Positions 40,933 to 54,040 of a stretch of DNA of 64,000 nt are shown piece after piece (the first letter of the stretch is position 1; each line of letters starts with the position of its first letter). The notes below the pieces were generated by a model. The model was not told where the DNA came from, ran no database searches, and saw nothing but the letters and a program-made list of their open reading frames with translations. The DNA is from Rhodoferax koreense (lineage in GTDB: Bacteria > Pseudomonadota > Gammaproteobacteria > Burkholderiales > Burkholderiaceae_C). Made by a program: the position numbers and the translations under genes. The DNA lies in the NCBI RefSeq assembly GCF_001955695.1, contig NZ_CP019236.1, positions 3,224,001 through 3,288,000 on the forward strand, in the 5' to 3' direction.

Positions 40933-41121
40933 TAGCCCACGCTGGGCGCCCCGCCGAAGTGTCAAGCAGCGTGGACAGTTTGTTACGCCTGCAAGACATG
41001 CCGGCCGGACACCGCCGCGTCCAGGCCTTTAGACTGGCGCCCTGCACGACGGCCCCGCCGGTGCAGCATGCCAACAGTGCGGCGCCACCGGCAGCTGCCC
41101 AGAACAGACAAGAGACAATCC

Positions 41122-42603
<1,482 letters not shown>

Positions 42604-42786
42604 TCCGCGCCCAGGCTTCCACGCCCCCCGGGGCCGGCGTCCGTCGCGAGAAAAAGAAACAATCCGCCGGCGGAGTGTCACAAAATGTGTCGAAGAGCCT
42701 ATAGTTCGGCGCATGCCCTGTGAAAGAGCCCGCTCGGACCCAGCCAGGCACCGCCGTGCCGGAGACGGCCTGCGCGAGGCCGGAAC

Positions 42787-45261
42787 ATGAACGCCCCGCC
42801 GCGCCGCCTGCAGCTGCCGCCCACGCTGCGGCTGACCTGGCCGTTCATCGTCATGGTCGTGCTGCAGGCGCTGCTGGCCGTCGGCAGCATCCACACGCTG
42901 TCGGCCGTGCGTGCCTTCGTGGCCGGAGAAAGCGAATGGAGCAAGGGTCAGAAGGACGCGATCTACTACCTCGACCTCTACGCCGCCACCGGCGACCCCG
43001 ACAAGCACGGCCTGTTCCGCGAGGCGCTCGACGTGCCCATGGGCGATCACCTCAGCCGGCTGGCGCTGGACCAGTCGCCGCGGGACGTCGCCGCCGCACG
43101 CAGCGGCTTCCGCCAGGGCCACAACCATCCGAACGACATCGACAGCCTGATCTGGCTCTTCAGCAATTTCCGTTCGTTCCGCATGGTGCAGGAGCCGGTG
43201 AAATGGTGGGCCATCGGCGACGACTACATGCGCCAGCTGGAGGAGCTTTCCTACGAGATCCAGGTGCGCAGCAGCGCCGGCCCGGTGGACGCGGACACGG
43301 TGCAGCAATGGCGCCGTCAGATCCGCGACATCAACGTCGGCGTGACCCCGGTGGCCACCGCCTTCAGCCAGGCCCTGGGCGAAAGTTCGCGCCTCATCGT
43401 GCGGCTGCTGCTGGCGCTGAACCTGGGCGCGGCGGCGCTGCTGATCCTGCTGTCGCTGCTGCACACCCGCAAGCTGCTGGCGCAGCGCCGGCGGGCGGAG
43501 AACGCGCTCGGCGCCGAACGCGAACGGGCCCACACCACCCTCACGGCGATCGCCGACGGCGTGGTCACGACCGACGAACAGGGCCGCGTGATCTACATGA
43601 ACCCCGCCGCCGAGGCGCTGCTGGCGCAGTCCGCAGCGCTGAGCCGCGGGCGACCGCTGCAGGACATGCTGGTGCTCGACACGCTCCATGCGCCCGATGG
43701 CGTGGACGAGTCCGCCCCTGGCGGTGCCCCGAAGGCCGATGCGAACCTGGTGCGGCGCCTGCTCGAGGGCGGGCCGCTGCTGCGCGAGGAACAGCTGCAG
43801 CGCCTGGTCCGGCCCGACCAGACCGTGGTGCCGGTGAAGCTCGTCGGCTCGGCGATCCACGACCAGGGCCGGCTCACCGGCGCGGTGCTGGTGCTGCACG
43901 ACGTGACGCGCGAACAGCACTACGTGGCGCAGCTGTCGTGGCAGGCCAGCCACGACGCGCTTACCGGCCTGGTGAACCGGCGCGAGTTCGAACGCCGGCT
44001 CGAACTGGTGCTGGCCACGCCGCGACCGGTGCAGCGCGAAGGCGCGCTGCTGTATGTGGACCTGGACCAGTTCAAGATCGTCAACGACACCTGCGGCCAC
44101 CAAGCCGGCGACGAAATGTTGCGCCGGGTGTGCCGCATGCTCCAGGGCGGGCTGCGGGAAGGCGACACGCTGGCGCGCCTGGGCGGGGACGAATTCGGCA
44201 TCCTGCTCGCCGACTGCCCGCCCGCCCCCGCGGCCCGCGTGGCGGAAAACCTGCGCCAGGCCGCCGAGGAATTGCAGATGGCCTGGGGCAGTCGCATCCT
44301 GCGCACCGGCCTGAGCATCGGCCTGGTGCCCTTGTCGCCGGGCCTGGACACGCTGCAGGAAGTCCTGCGCGTGGCCGACATGGCCTGCTACCGCGCCAAG
44401 GAGACCGGGCGCAACAAGGTCTATGTCTACCAACCCGAGGATGCCGCGCTGTCGCGCCAGGCCCGCGAGATGGACTGGTTGCAGCGGCTGCGCCTGGCGC
44501 TCGAGGAAGACCGGTTCTGCCTCTACGCGCAGGAGATCGCGCCATTGCAGCCCGGCGGGCCGGCCGGCGTGCATGTCGAAGTGCTGCTGCGCCTGCGCGA
44601 CGAACACGGCGCCATGGTCGCGCCCGGGCTGTTCATCCCGGCGGCCGAGCGTTACGGCCTGATGCCGAGCATCGACCGCTGGGTGGTGCAGCATGCCTTC
44701 GCCACGCTGGCCCGCCAGCGCGAACACCCGGACATGCCGCCGATCGCCACCTGCGCCATCAACCTTTCGGGCACCAGCCTGGGCGACGAACGGCTGCTCG
44801 AGGACATCCGTGGCTATTTCGTGGAACACGGCATCGCGCCACAGACCGTGTGCTTCGAGATCACCGAGACCAGCGCCATCGCCCATCTGCCGAGCGCGAT
44901 CCGGTTGATCAAGGCGCTGAAGCAACTGGGCTGCCGCTTCTCGCTGGACGATTTCGGCTCGGGCATGTCTTCCTTCACCTATCTGAAGCACCTGCCGGTC
45001 GACTATCTGAAGATCGACGGCGGCTTCGTGCGCGAGATGCTGGCCGACCCGGCCAACCGGGCCATGGTGGAGATGATCAACCACATCGGCCACGTGATGG
45101 GCAAGATCACCATCGCGGAATTCGCCGAGACCATGGCCATCGTCGACGCGCTGCGGGCCATGGGTGTGGACTATGCGCAGGGCTATGCGCTGGCCCGGCC
45201 GCGGCCGTTCGAACTGCCTTACCTGGACAGCCTGAAGCAGGCGGCAACGCCCGCCGGCTGA
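42787..45261 (+). CDS. Membrane GGDEF/EAL cyclic-di-GMP protein
   Basis: An 824-residue protein with an N-terminal helix (about 20-40), a periplasmic helical domain, a second helix (about 206-226), a PAS domain (about 245-370), GGDEF (about 385-545) and EAL (about 560-810). LGGDEFGIL is an intact cyclase site, and REGD five residues before it is a canonical product-inhibition I-site. The EAL signature reads EVL; LDDFGSG and KIDGGFVR are kept, so phosphodiesterase activity is possible. It would make or break c-di-GMP in response to a periplasmic or PAS-bound signal. GAGG upstream supports the start. It ends six bases from the convergent ygiQ gene. Confidence 0.9.
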   Translation: MNAPPRRLQLPPTLRLTWPFIVMVVLQALLAVGSIHTLSAVRAFVAGESEWSKGQKDAIYYLDLYAATGDPDKHGLFREALDVPMGDHLSRLALDQSPRDVAAARSGFRQGHNHPNDIDSLIWLFSNFRSFRMVQEPVKWWAIGDDYMRQLEELSYEIQVRSSAGPVDADTVQQWRRQIRDINVGVTPVATAFSQALGESSRLIVRLLLALNLGAAALLILLSLLHTRKLLAQRRRAENALGAERERAHTTLTAIADGVVTTDEQGRVIYMNPAAEALLAQSAALSRGRPLQDMLVLDTLHAPDGVDESAPGGAPKADANLVRRLLEGGPLLREEQLQRLVRPDQTVVPVKLVGSAIHDQGRLTGAVLVLHDVTREQHYVAQLSWQASHDALTGLVNRREFERRLELVLATPRPVQREGALLYVDLDQFKIVNDTCGHQAGDEMLRRVCRMLQGGLREGDTLARLGGDEFGILLADCPPAPAARVAENLRQAAEELQMAWGSRILRTGLSIGLVPLSPGLDTLQEVLRVADMACYRAKETGRNKVYVYQPEDAALSRQAREMDWLQRLRLALEEDRFCLYAQEIAPLQPGGPAGVHVEVLLRLRDEHGAMVAPGLFIPAAERYGLMPSIDRWVVQHAFATLARQREHPDMPPIATCAINLSGTSLGDERLLEDIRGYFVEHGIAPQTVCFEITETSAIAHLPSAIRLIKALKQLGCRFSLDDFGSGMSSFTYLKHLPVDYLKIDGGFVREMLADPANRAMVEMINHIGHVMGKITIAEFAETMAIVDALRAMGVDYAQGYALARPRPFELPYLDSLKQAATPAG

Positions 45262-45267
45262 GCCGGA

Positions 45268-47625
<2,358 letters not shown>

Positions 47626-47700
47626 CGGGTCTTTGGCTGGGGGTAACCCTCGATTCTAAAGGTTTGCCCCTTCTTGCGCCCCTATTACCCTTGGATGACC

Positions 47701-48789
47701 TTAGCCCGGGCTCAGATCCGTCGTGTCAATCCGACGCCCCTGGCGCGCACTGAGCTCGCCCCGGCTCAGCAAGGCCATCACCCGGTGCGCCTCGGCGGCG
47801 CTGACCGGCACCGGGCCCTGCCCGCGCAGATGCGCCAACAGCTGGGCGTAGAAAGCCAGGTAGTTGCCTGCCACGTCGGGCGCGGCCTCGGCCCGGGCCT
47901 GCCCATCCACATGCCGCACGACCTGCCCGACCTGCAGATCGCGGCCCCAGCCCTCGAGCGCGCCCCAGTGCGGCCGCCCGCCGGCCTTGAGTGCATCCTC
48001 CTGCGGATCCAGCCCATATTTGACGAAGGAGCCCAGCGTGCCGTGCACCACGAAGCGCGGACCGAGCGCGGGCACCAGTGCGCTGGCGTGCAGCACGACG
48101 CGCAACGCCGGGTCGCGGCTGCCGTAGCGCAGCTGGGCATGGAAGTAGTCGTTGGTGCGCGCGCCGTCGCGCTGCCGGGCCAGGTCGAGTTGCAGATCGT
48201 CGGGGCAACCGAACAGCTGCAATGCCTGGTCGACCAAGTGCGCACCCAGGTCGAACCACAGGCCCGAGCCCGGCAGGTCGTCGTCGCGCCAGCGGTTGGG
48301 CACCTCGGGCCGGTAGCGGTCGAAATGCGACTCGAAAAACACGACGCGTCCGAGCTGGCCGCTGGCCAGCACCTGGCGCAACGCGAGGAAATCGGCGTCC
48401 CAGCGCCGGTTCTGGAACACCGTCACCACGCGCTGCTGCGCGCGCGCCACCGCCAGCAGGTCCTCGGCCTCGGCCAGCGACACGGTGAAAGGCTTGTCGA
48501 CCACCACATGCTTGCCGGCCAGCAGCGCGGCCTTGGCCAGCGGATGGTGGCTGCCGTTGCCGGTGGCGATGACGACCAGGTCGATGTCGGCATCGGCAAA
48601 AGCCTGCTGCGGCGTGGCCACGGTGCGCACGCCGGGCCAGTCAGCGGCCACGGCCTCGGGTTTGCTGCTGACGATGCAGGCCAGCACCAGGCCGGGCACG
48701 CCGGAGACCAGGGGCGCATGGAAGATGCGGCCGGCATTGCCGTAACCGACGAGGGCCACGCGGAGCGGCGATGGGGAGGAATGGGACAT
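47701..48789 (-). CDS. Gfo/Idh/MocA family oxidoreductase
   Basis: A 362-residue NAD(P)-dependent oxidoreductase. The Rossmann motif is ALVGYGNAGRIFHAPL, the signature lysine is in HVVVDKPFTVS, and the DLGAHLVDQALQLFG helix carries the catalytic histidine pair. The branch resembles YdgJ/YhhX-type enzymes acting on sugars or inositols. The ATG at 48789 is preferred because GGAGGAATGGGAC lies just upstream. The longer open frame is a shadow of the HD-GYP gene. Substrate unknown. Confidence 0.85.
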   Translation of the reverse strand: MSHSSPSPLRVALVGYGNAGRIFHAPLVSGVPGLVLACIVSSKPEAVAADWPGVRTVATPQQAFADADIDLVVIATGNGSHHPLAKAALLAGKHVVVDKPFTVSLAEAEDLLAVARAQQRVVTVFQNRRWDADFLALRQVLASGQLGRVVFFESHFDRYRPEVPNRWRDDDLPGSGLWFDLGAHLVDQALQLFGCPDDLQLDLARQRDGARTNDYFHAQLRYGSRDPALRVVLHASALVPALGPRFVVHGTLGSFVKYGLDPQEDALKAGGRPHWGALEGWGRDLQVGQVVRHVDGQARAEAAPDVAGNYLAFYAQLLAHLRGQGPVPVSAAEAHRVMALLSRGELSARQGRRIDTTDLSPG

Positions 48790-48894
48790 GCCGCCATCAT
48801 CCCGCAAAAGGGCGAGTTGGAAGGTACCGGTGAAGCATCGATAAGGCACGCCGCAGCCGCTCGACCATGCTTTCCTTGTGTTACAAACAGGGTC

Positions 48895-50199
48895 ATGCCA
48901 GAAACAGCCACGGACCCCCGGCACTTCTCCAGCGCGGTCGCTCAACTCGGCGAAAAGAACCAACTCATCACCGCCACCGCGATCTACAGCGCGCAGGGCG
49001 TGAAGATCATCGACCAGGGCGTCCCGGTCACCGCCAAGCTCTACGAGCGGCTGATGCAGCACAAGACCAACACGCCGCTGGAGCAGTCGATGCAGGTCGA
49101 ATCCGCGGTCAACGGCAAGGCCTTGCGCGCCACCGCCGAGGCGCTGATCGCCGAGCAGCCCCTGTTTGCGCGCATGGCCGCCAGACCGGCGGACCGCACC
49201 TTGCTGCTCGATCTCATCGAAACCGTGCCGTTGCCTGCGCCCGTGGCCTTCCAGCTCACCGTCGCACGCGACGTGCATCCCGAGCAGTTCCGTTATTTCG
49301 TGGCCACCGCGCTGACGGCCGCCTGGCTCGGCCAGCGCGACATGGCGGCGCGTTACGACCTGTCGATGCTGGCCGCTGCGGGGCTGCTGCACGACCTGGG
49401 CATGCTGCACATCGACCGGGTGCTGCTTGATCCGAAGCAGAGCATCAGCCGTCAGCAGCGCCGCCAGCTCTATTCCCATCCGCTGGTTTCGGCCCTGCTT
49501 CTGGAGCGTCATCACGAGTATCCGAAGGAGCTGATCCGCGCGGTGCGCGAGCACCATGAAGTGCTGGATGGTTCCGGCTACCCGAGCGGACTGGCCGGCG
49601 CCGCCATCAGTCCCTGGGGACGGATCCTCTCGCTGGCCCAGGTGGTCGCCGCGTTGGCCAAGCCCACCCGCCGGCACGCCGAACTGCGGCTTTCGGTGCT
49701 GCTGCGCACCAGCCGCCAACGCTACGACGCCAGCCTGGTCAACCGCCTCCTGCCACTGCTGCAGCACACCGCGGAGGAGGAGGCACAAGCCGATCCTGCA
49801 GGCATGATGCTGGTGGCCGAGCCCGTGGCGCGGCTGGGCACGATCGAACAGGCCCTCGCCGTCTGGCCGAGTGCGCTGGCGCAGGCGCCAACCCTTTCGC
49901 CCGCGCGCCGTGCCAGTCTGGCCTTCATCGGCGAACGCTGCGCCGACATCCGCCGCACCCTGATGGAAGCCGGCGCCTCGGCAGAGCAACTCGCCAGCCT
50001 GGACGAAGATAGTCTGAGCGGCGGCCTGCTGGCGATGGAACTCTCGCTCATCTGCCGCGAACTCGCCTGGCAGGTGCGCGCCATGGAGCGCCAGGCACTG
50101 CGGCGCTGGGCGCTCGGGCCCGAAGAAGGTTACCCTGCGGCGCTGCAGGCCTGGATCAAGGCCGTCGAAGAAGCCTGCGCCGGCCTGCTCGAGGCCTGA
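48895..50199 (+). CDS. HD-GYP domain protein (probable c-di-GMP phosphodiesterase)
   Basis: A 434-residue protein with a variable N-terminal region and a central HD-GYP domain. The HD motif is LLHDLGMLHID (usual lysine after HDxG is methionine here), followed by HHEYPKELI and the family signature REHHEVLDGSGYPSGL. Such domains hydrolyse c-di-GMP. It lies near the GGDEF/EAL gene, giving two c-di-GMP proteins within 8 kb, though they are on separate transcripts. No signal peptide or membrane helix. ATG 48895 is the first consistent start; the frame upstream is antisense to the oxidoreductase. Confidence 0.8.
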   Translation: MPETATDPRHFSSAVAQLGEKNQLITATAIYSAQGVKIIDQGVPVTAKLYERLMQHKTNTPLEQSMQVESAVNGKALRATAEALIAEQPLFARMAARPADRTLLLDLIETVPLPAPVAFQLTVARDVHPEQFRYFVATALTAAWLGQRDMAARYDLSMLAAAGLLHDLGMLHIDRVLLDPKQSISRQQRRQLYSHPLVSALLLERHHEYPKELIRAVREHHEVLDGSGYPSGLAGAAISPWGRILSLAQVVAALAKPTRRHAELRLSVLLRTSRQRYDASLVNRLLPLLQHTAEEEAQADPAGMMLVAEPVARLGTIEQALAVWPSALAQAPTLSPARRASLAFIGERCADIRRTLMEAGASAEQLASLDEDSLSGGLLAMELSLICRELAWQVRAMERQALRRWALGPEEGYPAALQAWIKAVEEACAGLLEA

Positions 50200-50245
50200 A
50201 CCGGCCGGCGGCACGGCCCATCCATTTCACAACGAAGAGACAACC

Positions 50246-51295
50246 ATGCCCTATCCATCCCAAGAACTGCTGCGCTATGCCAATGCCTTGTTAGCCGGCG
50301 CCGGCCTCGATGCCGACAAGGCGGGCGCCGTGGCCGAAATCCTGCTCGAAGGCGATCTGCTCGGCCACAACACGCATGGCCTGGGGCTGCTCGCGCCTTA
50401 TCTGGCCGAATTGCAGTCCGGCGCGATGACCAAGGACGGCGAGCCGACCGTGCTCGCCGACCATGACGCCGCCATCACCTGGGATGGCCGCCGCCTGCCC
50501 GGCCCCTGGCTGGTGCTGAAGGCCATGGCCCTGGCCTCCGAGCGCGCCGCGCGGCTGGGCACCTGCACCGTGGTGATCCGGCGCAGCCACCATATCGCCT
50601 GCCTGGCGGCCTTCCTGAAGCGCGCCACCGACCAGGGTCTGCTGATGGTGCTGACCTGCTCCGACCCGAACGGCGAAAGCGTGGCGCCGTTCGGCGGCCT
50701 CGACGCGGTGTTCACGCCGAACCCGATCTCGGCAGGCATTCCCACCTCCACGCTGCCGGTGCTGATGGACGTATCGACATCGGCCACCACCAACGGCCTG
50801 ACCAACCGGCTGCACAAGGAAGGCCGGCAACTGCCTGCGGCTTGGGTGATGGACGGCCATGGCCAGCCCAGCACCGACCCGGCCGTGTTGTTCCAGGAAC
50901 CCAAGGGCACGATCCTGCCGCTGGGCGGCATGGATTCCGGCCACAAGGGCTACGGCCTGACCCTGCTGGTCGAGGCTCTGACCGGCGGCCTGGCCGGCCA
51001 TGGACGTGCCGATGCCAAGGAAGGCTGGGGCGCCACGGTGTTCCTGCAGATCATCGATCCGCGCGCCTTCGCCGGCCTGGATGCCTTCACGCGCCAGATG
51101 GACACCGTGACCGACCGCTGCCGCGCATCCAGGCCCGCCAACCCCGAGAAACCGGTGCGCACGCCCGGTGAAGGTGGCCTGAAGCTGTCAGACACGCAGC
51201 TGCGTGGAGGCGTGGACCTGTATCCGTCGATCATGCCGTCGCTCGCGCCCTGGGCCGAGAAATACGGCGTGGCGCCACCGCTGGAAAAGGCGTGA
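50246..51295 (+). CDS. Malate/L-lactate dehydrogenase (Ldh) family oxidoreductase
   Basis: A 349-residue member of the LDH2/MDH2 family (ureidoglycolate, sulfolactate and malate dehydrogenases). EGDLLGHNTHGLGLL near the N-terminus, the catalytic-histidine region RRSHHIACLAAFL and LGGMDSGHKGYGLTLLVE are family marks. It oxidises a 2-hydroxy acid with NAD(P). Lying directly upstream of a TauE/SafE exporter and sulfate assimilation genes, a sulfolactate-like substrate is possible but unproven. SD AAGAGA precedes the ATG. Confidence 0.85.
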   Translation: MPYPSQELLRYANALLAGAGLDADKAGAVAEILLEGDLLGHNTHGLGLLAPYLAELQSGAMTKDGEPTVLADHDAAITWDGRRLPGPWLVLKAMALASERAARLGTCTVVIRRSHHIACLAAFLKRATDQGLLMVLTCSDPNGESVAPFGGLDAVFTPNPISAGIPTSTLPVLMDVSTSATTNGLTNRLHKEGRQLPAAWVMDGHGQPSTDPAVLFQEPKGTILPLGGMDSGHKGYGLTLLVEALTGGLAGHGRADAKEGWGATVFLQIIDPRAFAGLDAFTRQMDTVTDRCRASRPANPEKPVRTPGEGGLKLSDTQLRGGVDLYPSIMPSLAPWAEKYGVAPPLEKA

Positions 51296-51316
51296 ACCAA
51301 CAAATTCCAAATATGC

Positions 51317-51328
51317 ATATGCGCATAT
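51317..51328. promoter_or_regulatory. AT-rich palindrome upstream of the TauE/SafE gene
   Basis: ATATGCGCATAT is a perfect 12-bp palindrome within an AT-rich 88-base gap unlike the surrounding GC-rich DNA. TATAGT (51371-51376) lies just before the ATG and could be a -10. A CysB-type or other sulfur regulator site is a possibility. Confidence 0.35.
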
Positions 51329-51383
51329 TGGTGTAACGAATAAGTAGTTTGGTTTTATAAGCGCGGCTTTTATAGTCGCGGCC

Positions 51384-52169
51384 ATGCACGATATCGCGTT
51401 TGTTCTGGCCGGCTTTTTTGTGGGCTTCGTGGTCGGCCTCACGGGCGTCGGCGGTGGTTCGCTGATGACCCCGTTGCTGATCTTCTTCTTCGGCGTGAAG
51501 CCGCACCTGGCCATCGGCACCGACCTGCTGTTCGCCGCCTTCACCAAGATGGGCGGCTCGGTGGCGCTCGCCCGCGCCCGCGTCATCGACTGGCCCGTCA
51601 TGCTGCTGATGGCCTGCGGCAGCATTCCGGCTTCGCTGATCACCCTGTACATCCTCAACCGCGTCGGCCCGGCCGACCCAGCCGTGCAGATGGCGATGAC
51701 CACCACGCTGGGCGTGGCCCTGCTGCTGACCGCCGTCGCCACCTTGTACAAGGCCGTGCTCGGCAAGGCGGGCCCGCGCCAGACCCTGAACCGCGCGGCC
51801 GACGCGAAGCCCCGCCACAAGGCCTTGCCGGTGTTGTTCGGCGCGGTCATCGGTGCGCTGGTTACACTCACTTCCGTCGGTGCGGGCGCGATTGGCGTGC
51901 TGGTGCTGATGCTGCTGTATCCGGCGCTTCCGCTGCCGCGCATCGTGGCCGCCGACATTGCCCATGCCGTGCCGCTGACCCTGGTCGCCGGCCTGGGCCA
52001 TGCGTCGATCGGCTCGGTCGAATGGGCGTTGCTGGCCAAGCTGTTGCTGGGCTCGCTGCCCGGCATCTGGATCGGCTCCCAACTCATGCGCAAGACGCCG
52101 GAGCGCCTGATCCGCTCGATCCTGTCCCTGCTGCTGGCCTATGCCGGCACGAAATTGATTGCTTTGTAA
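51384..52169 (+). CDS. TauE/SafE family sulfite/sulfoacetate exporter
   Basis: A 261-residue membrane protein with about seven to eight helices. VGLTGVGGGSLMTPLLI and the second-half TSVGAGAIGVLVLMLLYP are the two inverted repeats of the TauE/SafE family, which exports sulfite, sulfoacetate or related anions (some members import). The gene begins the sulfur block and is followed after 64 bases by the sulfite reductase gene, supporting a sulfur role. No ribosome site is visible before the ATG, and a -10-like TATAGT lies seven bases before it, so a near-leaderless transcript is possible. Confidence 0.85.
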   Translation: MHDIAFVLAGFFVGFVVGLTGVGGGSLMTPLLIFFFGVKPHLAIGTDLLFAAFTKMGGSVALARARVIDWPVMLLMACGSIPASLITLYILNRVGPADPAVQMAMTTTLGVALLLTAVATLYKAVLGKAGPRQTLNRAADAKPRHKALPVLFGAVIGALVTLTSVGAGAIGVLVLMLLYPALPLPRIVAADIAHAVPLTLVAGLGHASIGSVEWALLAKLLLGSLPGIWIGSQLMRKTPERLIRSILSLLLAYAGTKLIAL

Positions 52170-52233
52170 AAATCGGGGCGGCGGCGCCAGCCAGGCGCGC
52201 ACCGCATCCCATCGATGAAAACCTGACCACAAG

Positions 52234-54030
52234 ATGTACCAATACACCGAGTTCGACAAGCAGTTCGTGCGTTCGCGCGCCAGCCAGTTCCGCGACCAGC
52301 TGGAGCGCTGGCAGGCCGGCAAGCTGGCCGAGGAGGAATTCCGCCCCCTGCGCCTGCAAAACGGCTGGTACGTGCAACGCTTCGCCCCGATGCTGCGCAT
52401 CGCCGTGCCGTATGGCGAACTGAACAGCGCGCAACTGCGTGTCCTGGCCACCATCGCGCGCGACTACGACCACAAGGAAGACAACGACCTGTCCAAGGCC
52501 AACCCCGGCCTCTCCGACCTGAAGAGCCTGCCCAGCCGCTGCGCCCACTTCACCACGCGCCAGAACGTGCAGTTCAACTGGATTCCACTGGACAAGAGCG
52601 CCGACGTGATGGACCTCTTGGCCAGCGTCAACATGCACGGCATCCAGACCAGCGGCAACTGCATCCGCAACACCACCAGCGACGAACGCGCTGGCGTGGC
52701 CATCGACGAAGTGGCCGATCCGCGGCCGCTGGCCGAGATCATCCGGCAATGGAGCACGCTGCACCCCGAATTCGCGTTCCTGCCGCGCAAGTTCAAGATT
52801 GCCATCACCGGCGCCACCGACGACCGCGCCGCCACGGCCTGGCACGACGTCGGCCTGCATGTGCTCAAAAATGAAGCCGGCGAGATCGGCTTTCGCGTCA
52901 TGGTGGGCGGCGGCATGGGCCGCACGCCGGTGGTCGGCACGGTGATCCGCGAGTTCCTGCCCTGGAACCAGATCCTCAACTACCTGGAAGCCGTGGTCCG
53001 CGTGTACAACCGTTGGGGCCGCCGAGACAACATCTACAAGGCCCGCATCAAGATCCTGGTGAAGGCCGAGGGCCAGCGCTACATCGACGAGGTGGAAGCC
53101 GAATACCAGCAGATCCTGACGCACGACGGCGCGCCGCACACCATCAGCCAGCAGGAACTCGACCGCGTCTCGGCCAGCTTCGTGGTGCCGGCCAGCCGCG
53201 TCGGTACCCTGCCCCTGTCGGCCATGCCGATCCCGACCATCGACCCGGCTGACACCAACTACCCGCGCTGGCTCGCCCGCAACGTGGCGCCGCACAAGAA
53301 CCCGGCGCTGCGCTGCGTCACGCTGTCGTTCAAGCGGCTGGGTTATTCGCCCGGCGACGCGACCGGCGAACAGCTCGACATCGCCGCCGATCTGGCCGAC
53401 CGCTACAGCGCCGGCGAGGCCCGCGTCACGCACGACCAGAACCTGGTGCTGCCCTGGGTGCGCGCCGACGAATTGCCCGCGCTGTACGCCGAAGCCCACG
53501 CGGCCGGCCTGGCCAAGGCCAACGTGCGCCTGCTGACCGACATGATCGTCTGCCCCGGCGGCGATTTCTGCGCGCTGGCCAATGCGCGTTCGCTGCCCAT
53601 CTCGGAGGCCATCAGCCAGCGTTACCAGGACCTGGACGAATTGCACGACCTCGGCGAGATCGACGTGCACATGAGCGGCTGCATCAATTCCTGCGGCCAC
53701 CACCATAGCGCCCACATCGGCATCCTCGGCGTCGACAAGGACGGCCAGGAGTGGTACCAGGTGACGCTCGGCGGCTCGGATGGCTCCGACCTCAGCGGCG
53801 CCGCCGGTGCCGGCAAGGTGGTCGGCCCGTCGTTCGCGGCGGCCGAAGTGCCCGAAGTCATCGAAGCCGTGCTCGACACCTACCGCAGCGTGCGCCAGAG
53901 CGCCGGTGACAAGGCCGAGACCTTCATCGACACGTTGCGCCGCGTCGGCCACGACCCCTTCAAGCAGGCCGCGAACGCCGCCCGCACCAGCACCGGCCGC
54001 GCCGCGCCGCAAGCCGCCACGGCCGCCTGA
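52234..54030 (+). CDS. cysI: Sulfite reductase hemoprotein (nitrite/sulfite reductase family)
   Basis: A 598-residue siroheme/4Fe-4S reductase. Heme-cluster cysteines are in CPGGDFC (about 440-446) and GCINSCG (about 483-487), spaced C-x5-C and C-x3-C. The N-terminal parachute motif is CAHFTTRQNVQFNWI. It reduces sulfite to sulfide, probably with ferredoxin or an unlinked flavoprotein, since no cysJ is here. It is followed by DUF934 and cysH genes within a few bases, the usual order in Burkholderiales. The sulfite over nitrite assignment rests on this context. Confidence 0.9.
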   Translation: MYQYTEFDKQFVRSRASQFRDQLERWQAGKLAEEEFRPLRLQNGWYVQRFAPMLRIAVPYGELNSAQLRVLATIARDYDHKEDNDLSKANPGLSDLKSLPSRCAHFTTRQNVQFNWIPLDKSADVMDLLASVNMHGIQTSGNCIRNTTSDERAGVAIDEVADPRPLAEIIRQWSTLHPEFAFLPRKFKIAITGATDDRAATAWHDVGLHVLKNEAGEIGFRVMVGGGMGRTPVVGTVIREFLPWNQILNYLEAVVRVYNRWGRRDNIYKARIKILVKAEGQRYIDEVEAEYQQILTHDGAPHTISQQELDRVSASFVVPASRVGTLPLSAMPIPTIDPADTNYPRWLARNVAPHKNPALRCVTLSFKRLGYSPGDATGEQLDIAADLADRYSAGEARVTHDQNLVLPWVRADELPALYAEAHAAGLAKANVRLLTDMIVCPGGDFCALANARSLPISEAISQRYQDLDELHDLGEIDVHMSGCINSCGHHHSAHIGILGVDKDGQEWYQVTLGGSDGSDLSGAAGAGKVVGPSFAAAEVPEVIEAVLDTYRSVRQSAGDKAETFIDTLRRVGHDPFKQAANAARTSTGRAAPQAATAA

Positions 54031-54040
54031 GGAAAACGAT

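Noticed and set aside
42663..42674. TCCGCCGGCGGA, a perfect 12-bp palindrome before the GGDEF/EAL gene.
   Set aside because: Short GC-only palindromes are expected often in DNA of this composition; no second copy or promoter fits around it.
47674..48894. Open frame upstream of the HD-GYP gene, in the same frame, suggesting a larger 841-residue protein.
   Set aside because: The extra part is antisense to the Gfo/Idh/MocA gene, which has a clear Rossmann and lysine motif and its own ribosome site.
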